From assembly GCA_017940245.1 (NCBI GenBank), contig JAGAYZ010000038.1, forward strand, positions 1 to 48,303: a DNA stretch of 48,303 bases, given 5' to 3'. Positions 42,808-48,303 of the stretch are shown here, piece after piece (position 1 is the stretch's first letter; the number at the start of each line of letters is the position of its first letter). The notes under the pieces were generated by a model. The model saw nothing but the letters and a program-made list of their open reading frames with translations, did not search any database and had not been told where the DNA came from. Origin of the DNA: Muribaculaceae bacterium. GTDB lineage: Bacteria; Bacteroidota; Bacteroidia; Bacteroidales; Muribaculaceae. The translations under genes were made by a program, and so were the position numbers.

Positions 42808-44715
42808 TTAAAAGACTTGGATGGCATCGAAGCGGCAGTGCGACTTGCACATGCCACAGCGTATACACTTGCTGGGATCGATCACATGAGGCTTGCGCAC
42901 ATCGCCGATAATGGCGTCGGCCGGGCAACCACGCTTGCAGGCACCGCAGCCCTTGCACTTGTCGGGACGCACGGCGTAGGTGAGCAGGGCCTTGCACTGT
43001 TTAGCGCGGCACTTGTGATTCTTCACATGCTCCACATATTCGTCATAGAAATTGTTCAGCGTGGAGAGCACGGGGTTGGGCGATGACTGGCCCAGTCCGC
43101 ACAGCGATGTCTCCTTGATCACCTCGCTCAAGCGCTTGAGCGTCTCCAGGTCTTGCGGAGTGCCCTTGCCCTCGGTGATGCGGGTGAGGATTTCCAGCAA
43201 GCGCTTGTTGCCGATGCGGCAGGGTGTGCACTTGCCACACGACTCATTCACGGTGAAGTCGAGATAGAACTTGGCTACCGACACCATGCAGTCGTCTTCG
43301 TCCATAACAATCATACCACCCGAACCCATCATCGAGCCGGCAGCTTCGAGGCTCTCGTAGTCGATGGGGATATCGAGGTGTTTCTCGGTGAGGCAACCGC
43401 CCGAGGGGCCACCGGTCTGAACGGCCTTGAACTTCTTGCCGTCCTTCACGCCACCGCCAATCTCATAGATAATCTCACGCAGGGTGGTGCCCATGGGCAC
43501 TTCAATCAGACCCACGTTGTTGATCTTGCCGGCCAGTGCAAACACCTTGGTGCCTTTAGACTTCTCGGTGCCGATAGAAGCAAACCAGTCGGCACCCTTG
43601 GTGATAATGATGGGCACGTTGGCCAGAGTTTCCACATTATTAACATTGGTGGGATAGCCCATGTAGCCGTGGTCGGTGAGGTGGGGCGGCTTCATGCGAG
43701 GCTCGCCACGCTTTCCTTCCATGGAGTGAACCAGAGCGGTGGCCTCGCCGCACACGAATGCACCTGCACCGTAGCGGATGTCGATATCAAAGCTGAAGTC
43801 ACTGCCCAGGATGTTGTTGCCCAGCAGACCCAGTTCGTTGGCTTGCTTGATGGCCACGCGCAGGCGACTCACAGCCAGCGGGTACTCGGCACGGATGTAG
43901 ATCAAGCCGTGGTTGGCACCGATGGCATAGCCACAGATGGCCATAGCCTCCAGCACCGAGTGGGGGTCACCCTCCATGATGGAGCGGTCCATGAATGCAC
44001 CGGGGTCGCCCTCGTCGGCATTACACACCACATATTTGTGCTCGGCATGCACGGCACGGCCGTGTTCCCACTTCTTGCCAGCGGGAAAACCGGCACCACC
44101 GCGACCACGCAGGCCCGACTTGGTAACCGTTTCGATCACCTGCTCGGGAGTTTGGTTCTTGATCACGTCGGCCAGTCCGGCATAACCGTCGCGGGCAATG
44201 TACTCGTTGATGTTTTCGGGATCAATAAAACCGCAGTTGCGCAGTGCGATACGCATCTGCTTGCGGTAGAAGTCCATGTGCTTGGAGTCGCTCACGGTGT
44301 GCTCGGTCTTGGGATCGACGTAAAGCAGGCGTTCCACACGACGGCCGCCGATGACGTGCTCCTTGATGATTTCCTCGGCATCCTCGGGCTTGACCTGAGT
44401 GTAGAACGTGTTGTCGGGGATGACGTTCACGATGGGACCCTTTTCACAGAATCCGAAGCATCCCGTGGTGATGACGTCCACCTTGTCGGCTACGCCATGC
44501 GCCTTGACACATTCTTTGAGGTTTTCTACGATTTTCTTACTTTGCGAAGCCTTGCAGCCCGTGCCACCACAGCACAAAATCTGGATGTGGTCGGAACCCG
44601 TCTCCAGACCGCAACATTTTTCACTCACAGCGGTGTGGCTCAATTCACGCACATTTAACGTGGCCTGAGCTTTTTGTCTGAGTTTTTTCAGACTTTCAAA
44701 GTTTAGGGGTTTCAC
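42808..44715 (-). CDS. hydB: [FeFe]-hydrogenase subunit HydB, NuoF-like diaphorase (635 aa)
   Basis: The start codon appears to be GTG at 44715, since no ATG is near and the next in-frame Met lies far inside the fold. An N-terminal thioredoxin-like [2Fe-2S] domain (CCGGTGC near 48-54, GCFGFC at 85-90) is followed by the FMN/NADH domain with GLRGRGGAGFPAGKKWE (about 205-222), SLBB domain, the CGKCTPCRIG [4Fe-4S] site (about 490), and a C-terminal two-cluster ferredoxin domain (CKGCGACKRGCPADA, CIRCGMCKSHC). This fused layout is typical for HydB of bifurcating hydrogenases. It oxidises or reduces NAD(P)H and passes electrons to HydA. First of three genes; hydA begins 18 bases after its stop. 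Confidence 0.93.
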   Translation of the reverse strand: MKPLNFESLKKLRQKAQATLNVRELSHTAVSEKCCGLETGSDHIQILCCGGTGCKASQSKKIVENLKECVKAHGVADKVDVITTGCFGFCEKGPIVNVIPDNTFYTQVKPEDAEEIIKEHVIGGRRVERLLYVDPKTEHTVSDSKHMDFYRKQMRIALRNCGFIDPENINEYIARDGYAGLADVIKNQTPEQVIETVTKSGLRGRGGAGFPAGKKWEHGRAVHAEHKYVVCNADEGDPGAFMDRSIMEGDPHSVLEAMAICGYAIGANHGLIYIRAEYPLAVSRLRVAIKQANELGLLGNNILGSDFSFDIDIRYGAGAFVCGEATALVHSMEGKRGEPRMKPPHLTDHGYMGYPTNVNNVETLANVPIIITKGADWFASIGTEKSKGTKVFALAGKINNVGLIEVPMGTTLREIIYEIGGGVKDGKKFKAVQTGGPSGGCLTEKHLDIPIDYESLEAAGSMMGSGGMIVMDEDDCMVSVAKFYLDFTVNESCGKCTPCRIGNKRLLEILTRITEGKGTPQDLETLKRLSEVIKETSLCGLGQSSPNPVLSTLNNFYDEYVEHVKNHKCRAKQCKALLTYAVRPDKCKGCGACKRGCPADAIIGDVRKPHVIDPSKCIRCGMCKSHCRFDAIQVF

Positions 44716-44768
44716 GCGGTTAATTAGTGTAAGTTATTAGTTGATAAATGTTTACTCTAGCGTTGAAG

Positions 44769-44790
44769 TGCGCGTCCTGAAGAGCGCGCA
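44769..44790. other. GC-rich inverted repeat in the hydB leader
   Basis: TGCGCG (44769-44774) and CGCGCA (44785-44790) enclose ten bases about 54 bases upstream of the hydB start. It could be an operator or a leader hairpin. A TAATTTAG box lies about 15 bases further upstream (plus 44803-44810), a poor promoter match. The rest of the 266-base gap holds a weak inverted repeat (CCATTG 44935-44940 / CAATGG 44953-44958) and nothing else I recognise. Confidence 0.35.
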
Positions 44791-44981
44791 GTAATTTTGC
44801 GCTAAATTACTCATTTTTTATCACTTCGTCACAATAAATTTGCAGTTTTTAACGACCCAATTCATCATGCCACTTGCGCCTGGCAGTAAACCCTATTATT
44901 ACCTCATTTCTATATGACAGTCATTTTGGTAATGCCATTGTCATAACCTTGTCAATGGACATGCCCACGGCGAGCATTTAA

Positions 44982-45389
44982 CTAGGGGTTCAGTGCTCTT
45001 GTCAATATATAAATAACTATGGTCAAAACGATATAAAACACTACCAGGTAACCTTTAAAGACGCGATATTTCTCATTTTTATACTTCTCATTCAGTTTAG
45101 CATAACTTTTTTTGCTTGACAGAAAACAACCCAGTAAAAGAAAGCCGATAGAGAACCATTTACTTCTAAATAATGAGGTGGTATCGGAATAAATAATATA
45201 ATGGTTCTCTAGGATGTGCAGGATGGTATCAATATTAAATAATAGAAGTACAGCTGTTATCATACCTCCTCGTATATAATACAAGTCTTTAATCATGAAA
45301 TCGTAATCCCATAAGTTCACAGGAGTTTCCTTTCTATCGTAAACATGCGAGATACGATAATAGACATATTTTATCAGCCTTATAATCAT
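44982..45389 (-). CDS. Small three-helix membrane protein, second immunity candidate (135 aa)
   Basis: I do not recognise the family. It has three predicted membrane segments (about 42-60, 78-92 and 112-130), with a basic Lys/Tyr-rich stretch before the last (SYAKLNEKYKNEKYRVFKGYL). The layout matches that of the 130-residue protein just upstream, and the stretch before the last helix looks alike in both, so they may be distant tandem paralogues. It starts 17 bases after that gene ends. The place behind an Rhs toxin-type cassette suggests an immunity protein; this is inferred from context only. The DNA is AT-rich unlike the core genome around it. Confidence 0.6.
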   Translation of the reverse strand: MIIRLIKYVYYRISHVYDRKETPVNLWDYDFMIKDLYYIRGGMITAVLLLFNIDTILHILENHYIIYSDTTSLFRSKWFSIGFLLLGCFLSSKKSYAKLNEKYKNEKYRVFKGYLVVFYIVLTIVIYILTRALNP

Positions 45390-45406
45390 CGTATTATACT
45401 AATTAC

Positions 45407-45799
45407 TCAAATGAATAGGTAACATAGTATTCTGTCATACAGATAAAAGAAAAGAACAAAGGATACCATATATATAATGGTAAAAAAAACGACATGTTTA
45501 TTACTTAAATGTTGATACCGTTGAATTATCTTCTTGCCGCGATTCCCTGCTCGGTAATACACAACAGTTAAAGCATAAACTATTATGAATGCAATTTCAC
45601 TTATAATATCTAGGTGATCCTGCCATTTATTAAAAAGGAGAGAATCAAGATCTAAGCCATTAAAAGTGATAATGATAAATACACATAGAATAAATGCTAT
45701 TCCGATAGCACCGGAATAAATATTTTCTTGTTGGATTCGAGGATTTCCCGGCACAAAAACCCTAGCCGACAGATAAAACCACAAATTGATTATTTTCAT
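45407..45799 (-). CDS. Small membrane protein, immunity candidate for the second Rhs tip (130 aa)
   Basis: No known family is recognised. Three membrane segments are visible (about 30-47, 65-82 and 102-122), split by a basic stretch RAGNRGKKIIQRYQHLSNKH. Its ATG overlaps the stop codon of the Rhs-tip gene by four bases (ATGA), so translation is coupled to that gene. Toxin-immunity pairs of Rhs cassettes are typically arranged this way, and an integral membrane immunity protein suits a toxin that acts on membranes. The function is inference. AT-rich DNA points to acquisition by transfer. Confidence 0.65.
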   Translation of the reverse strand: MKIINLWFYLSARVFVPGNPRIQQENIYSGAIGIAFILCVFIIITFNGLDLDSLLFNKWQDHLDIISEIAFIIVYALTVVYYRAGNRGKKIIQRYQHLSNKHVVFFTIIYMVSFVLFFYLYDRILCYLFI

Positions 45800-46659
45800 T
45801 GAACCGAATCGCTATGAAGTATTTGACCATATCTATTTTCAATAAAATCATAAAGATATTGACCATAAAGCGCGTCACATATTCCGACCCCTAGAGATAT
45901 TCCAGTTCCCACAACTGGAATAAACCCTATCAGAATAGTGGTACCCATTACGACACCTCTCATAGTGGCACTTGCCTTTTTGCCCTCGTTTATATCATCC
46001 GTTATATAGCCCAATGTAACAGCTATATCTGATATTAAAAGAGAAGAACTGAGTGTTTTTATGCTTTTCGCCACTATGGCAACATCTTTTCCATATAATT
46101 TCCCATATGAAGCTATACTGAACTTTTCACCTTCAGGAAGTTCTTTTTTAACTACAGCGTTCCACTTGTTTATTATTGTTTGTGGTAGAACAGTTACAGA
46201 ATTTATAAAGATACTTATTTTATCTCTACTACTATAATTAATGTCTCCATAAGTATAGCCGCCACCCATCGTGGTACCATAGCCGTAAGGGAGCGGTGAT
46301 TGAGGTTGGCCGTACCGGTTGGACAGCACAAAGGCATAATTATCTACATAGGGGGCATTGGGCGCAAAAACGCCGCAACCTTTCCAATAGGCCGTTCGGT
46401 ATCCCGTGACAACAAGCTCATAAAGCATTTCGCCATCATAGGTGTCGGGATCCAAATGCCGCTGTTTGTATTGTGGCGGCAACTGGTAGAACATTCCTGT
46501 TGGGTCGGCATAGCGCAGGGGGTTGTTCAGGCAGTAGGAGTAGCGGTTGTAGCTCTGGGTGTTGTCGGGCAGCTGCACCTCTGGGTCGGTGTTGAGGAAG
46601 CGCCCCAGCGCGGGATCGTACAGGCGCGCATTCATCGTATTTATTCTCTTGTCAGTCAT
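45796..46659 (-). CDS. Orphan Rhs tip with hydrophobic toxin-like C-terminus (about 287 aa)
   Basis: The first 56 residues hold the conserved Rhs end (MNARLYDPALGRFLNTDPEVQ, SYNRYSYCLNNPLRYADPTG). The long Rhs shell that should precede it is missing. The variable part after DPTGM includes a Tyr/Gly/Pro-rich region and then two hydrophobic, Gly-rich segments (about 200-216 and 230-262: GVVMGTTILIGFIPVVGTGISLGVGICDALYG). These could insert into membranes, so a pore-forming toxin is possible. I use ATG 46659, 20 bases after the preceding stop; ATG 46713 would overlap that gene by 35 bases. An even shorter start is MNARLYDP at 46635. The toxic activity is inferred from layout, not from a known domain. 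Confidence 0.7.
   Translation of the reverse strand: MTDKRINTMNARLYDPALGRFLNTDPEVQLPDNTQSYNRYSYCLNNPLRYADPTGMFYQLPPQYKQRHLDPDTYDGEMLYELVVTGYRTAYWKGCGVFAPNAPYVDNYAFVLSNRYGQPQSPLPYGYGTTMGGGYTYGDINYSSRDKISIFINSVTVLPQTIINKWNAVVKKELPEGEKFSIASYGKLYGKDVAIVAKSIKTLSSSLLISDIAVTLGYITDDINEGKKASATMRGVVMGTTILIGFIPVVGTGISLGVGICDALYGQYLYDFIENRYGQILHSDSVQ
46492..46635 (-). repeat. Rhs core-tip direct repeat, copy 1
   Basis: The 144 bases code for MNARLYDP to DPTGM and match 47895-48038 without gaps, with six substitutions (138/144 identical). Similarity stops sharply at both ends, at the ATG of MNARLYDP and at the end of DPTGM. This is how recombination between Rhs tips would look. Confidence 0.9.
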
Positions 46660-46678
46660 CGCCAGTTTTTTTCGTTTC

Positions 46679-47269
46679 TCAGTCTTCTTCGGGGCGTGCA
46701 AATGGGTTGCCATAGCATTCCCAGTAAATTAAAAATGACACTAAAGCGATTAAAGGCCACCATAGGCAGATTTCTATGAATTTGCGTTTGGCATGATTTA
46801 GTCCGTCCTGAAACAGACTAGTATCGCTTTTATAGCTCAGTCCGATGAGAACAGTTTGCTCAAATTTGCGGAATACGTTAATCTGCTCTATAAACAAGCC
46901 ATCCTCGTTGACTTTCCGGTATCTACCATTGGATTTAAAACAATATATACAAATAAGATTTTTAGAGGATTCACACTCAATGTCAATTAAAGTATTGCAG
47001 TCAAGTGGCCACCGATAATAGTCAAAGTAAGACGGGTAAATATTGTTAATACTTTTTTTATACTGATTCATTTCTCCGTTTAAATTAGAGCAATCATTGA
47101 AAAGAAGTGGAAGTGAATCTAGTCGTTGGATGGCAGTATTGAAGTTCGCGTCATCAAGAAAATAATTCTTTTCACCACTTGGTGTTGGAATTATTCCTAA
47201 AAAAGCGAATATATCAAGCCAAAAAACAATAGGCGTAACCCACCAAATAATATAAAACACTTTTTTCAT
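46679..47269 (-). CDS. Membrane protein, immunity candidate for the PLA2-like Rhs tip (196 aa)
   Basis: The frame is open from 47347, but ATG 47269 gives MKKVFYIIWWVTPIVFWLDIFAFLG, a membrane anchor, and lies 13 bases after the stop of the Rhs-tip gene. A soluble middle part (about 30-165) contains several Cys (CNTLIDIECESSKNLICIYC) and acidic stretches. A second membrane helix (about 170-188, LWWPLIALVSFLIYW) ends the protein. The family is not recognised. The position directly behind a toxin-like gene marks it as its immunity candidate; the middle domain would then face the periplasm and could block a phospholipase. This is inference. Confidence 0.6.
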   Translation of the reverse strand: MKKVFYIIWWVTPIVFWLDIFAFLGIIPTPSGEKNYFLDDANFNTAIQRLDSLPLLFNDCSNLNGEMNQYKKSINNIYPSYFDYYRWPLDCNTLIDIECESSKNLICIYCFKSNGRYRKVNEDGLFIEQINVFRKFEQTVLIGLSYKSDTSLFQDGLNHAKRKFIEICLWWPLIALVSFLIYWECYGNPFARPEED

Positions 47270-47282
47270 GACAATAATAATA

Positions 47283-48254
47283 TCAATATGAATTGAGATT
47301 TCCACTAAACCATAGTTTGAGCAGCGATATATTATAGAAAAAGCCAAAAGTTAAAGGTCCCCAAAACGAGGTGGAACCATCAGGATTCACAAGCATTTTC
47401 ATAGCCAGCAAAGCGTCCGCTTCAACTGTGTTAGGATTAAATAGAGCATCAAAAGTTCCGTTAGCCCCTACCAAATCATATCCTTGGTCATGCTGGAAAG
47501 CGAAATAATCATGTAAGTCTTGGGGAGGGACCGCATAAGAGTATCCTTTATTGTCTTTGAGCATAGGATTACGTGGACCTAAATATGAACCATGAAAGTT
47601 GTTTGAAATTGTTTTACTGTTAGTGTAGTTGGTGCTACCTATGTGTAAGAGTCCATTGTTATTGTATTCTTGGGTTTGGTTTACACCATCCATAGTGAAA
47701 TCACCATTAGGGAGTAAATCGAATTCATTTAGTGTCTCGCCGGTTTCTTTATCCCTGATAATGACTGTAATATCATCATCCAGGATGCTGATATCAGAGT
47801 TGAATCCATAGTTTTCCTGTAATTGCATCAGATCATTAACTCTGCTGTCATAAAAAAGGAAATATTCATTGCCGAACTTTGACATTAGCCATTTCATTCC
47901 TGTTGGGTCGGCATATCGCAGAGGGTTGTTCAGGCAGTAGGAGTAGCGGTTGTAGCTCTGGGTGTTGTCGGGCAGCTGCACCTCGGGGTCGGGGTTGAGG
48001 AAGCGCCCCAGCGCGGGGTCGTACAGGCGCGCGTTCATGTTCACCAGGCCGAACTCCGGCAAGTGCTCGTGGCCGGTGTAGCCGCGTCCCAGCAACAGCT
48101 CAGGCTGCGCGTCGGGGGCGTAGGCTTCGCCGGTTGACGGGTTGCGGAGTGCACCCCACGCATCGTAGGCATAAGTCACCGCACCGTCTGCCATTGGACT
48201 GAGAGCATGGTCAAAGCGATGGCACCCAGTATAGAAGCCTGTTTTTTTCTTCAT
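47283..48254 (-). CDS. Orphan Rhs tip with phospholipase A2-like C-terminal domain (323 aa)
   Basis: After a short start (MKKKTGFYTGCHRFDHALSPMADG) come Rhs core motifs: YAYDAWGALRNP, RGYTGHEHLPEFGLVNMNARLYDPALGRF and NNPLRYADPTG. An in-frame stop lies upstream (48291-48293), so it is not the end of a longer frame. The variable part (about 125-323) contains YLGPRNPM, then FQHDQGYD 36 residues on, then an AD pair, as in parvovirus VP1 and related secreted phospholipases A2: Ca2+ loop, His-Asp catalytic pair, and later Asp. PLA2 would cut membrane phospholipids. A TAATTTTG -7 box lies 32 bases upstream. It starts the cassette array; the next gene is its immunity candidate. The PLA2 call rests on motif pattern only. 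Confidence 0.7.
   Translation of the reverse strand: MKKKTGFYTGCHRFDHALSPMADGAVTYAYDAWGALRNPSTGEAYAPDAQPELLLGRGYTGHEHLPEFGLVNMNARLYDPALGRFLNPDPEVQLPDNTQSYNRYSYCLNNPLRYADPTGMKWLMSKFGNEYFLFYDSRVNDLMQLQENYGFNSDISILDDDITVIIRDKETGETLNEFDLLPNGDFTMDGVNQTQEYNNNGLLHIGSTNYTNSKTISNNFHGSYLGPRNPMLKDNKGYSYAVPPQDLHDYFAFQHDQGYDLVGANGTFDALFNPNTVEADALLAMKMLVNPDGSTSFWGPLTFGFFYNISLLKLWFSGNLNSY
47895..48038 (-). repeat. Rhs core-tip direct repeat, copy 2
   Basis: This is the partner of 46492-46635, 1403 bases away in the same orientation. It lies inside the longer Rhs remnant of the PLA2-like gene, so it is probably the older copy. Confidence 0.9.
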
Positions 48255-48285
48255 GAGGATGATAGTTGATATCAATATTTCACCG

Positions 48286-48293
48286 CAAAATTA
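48286..48293 (-). promoter_or_regulatory. Possible -7 box for the Rhs cassette array
   Basis: TAATTTTG on the minus strand, 32 bases before the ATG of the PLA2-like Rhs tip, fits TAnnTTTG. The upstream box would lie outside the window, so it cannot be checked. Confidence 0.4.
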
Positions 48294-48303
48294 CAACAAA
48301 AAC

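Noticed and set aside
43153-44658. 501-codon plus-strand frame opposite hydB
   Set aside because: The sense strand codes a complete, motif-rich HydB; the antisense product is low-complexity His/Val/Gly-rich.
45796-48254. Single Rhs gene broken by frameshifts
   Set aside because: Each tip ends cleanly in its own variable domain and is followed by its own small gene; the repeated core tip shows two cassettes and not one broken gene.

Overview
The window reads as chromosome from a gut-type Bacteroidales bacterium, most like Muribaculaceae or Prevotellaceae. The grounds are Bacteroidota promoters (TTTG, about 20 bp, then TAnnTTTG), A-rich starts without Shine-Dalgarno sites, and families typical of the order: BspA-type leucine-rich repeats, PCMD, calycin-like and SusE/F-like modules, DUF4421, and dockerin-like tails without a visible cohesin. 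The species cannot be fixed from the sequence.

Region 1 (344-27063, minus strand) is a 26.7-kb run of 13 genes for exported proteins. They reuse a small kit of modules: LRR_5/BspA repeats, divergent InlB-type repeats, SusE/F-like sugar-binding domains, calycin-like barrels and PCMD domains. Ten of the 13 end in one of two alternative C-terminal tails. Three large proteins end in a T9SS-like sorting motif, and seven end in a dockerin-like EF-hand tail in addition to one more such protein across the next region. An outer-membrane barrel and a PCMD lipoprotein start the run. Promoters, terminators and gene spacing suggest four or more transcripts: 27063-22278, 22119-11963 or onward to 7129 with an internal hairpin, 6894-3613 and 3376-344. 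Genes 1-3 show a tandem duplication with a period of about 3.5 kb.

Region 2 (27304-38281) is mostly core genome. A FlaA1/CapD-type UDP-sugar dehydratase, a PMCA-type calcium ATPase and dihydroorotase (pyrC) lie on the minus strand. On the plus strand are a GLUG-like dockerin protein, a DUF4421 outer-membrane protein, and rpsU-xerC-hpf. The rpsU mRNA has a structured leader of about 175 nt carrying a perfect Shine-Dalgarno core right at its 5' end, and hpf has a textbook Shine-Dalgarno site. Both are unusual in a phylum whose ribosomes hide the anti-SD with the help of bS21, the product of rpsU.

Region 3 (38366-44715, minus) holds an LtaS-like membrane phosphotransferase/sulfatase-fold protein and a three-gene electron-bifurcating [FeFe]-hydrogenase operon (hydB-hydA-hydC order). 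It couples NADH and ferredoxin oxidation to H2 production.

Region 4 (44982-48254, minus) is an AT-rich array of two orphan Rhs C-terminal cassettes. Each has about 48 residues of conserved Rhs core tip, then a different toxin-like domain, then small membrane-protein immunity candidates. The first toxin-like domain matches the parvovirus-type phospholipase A2 pattern (YLGPxN ... HDxxYD ... AD). This is the most novel-looking part of the window, together with the rpsU leader.
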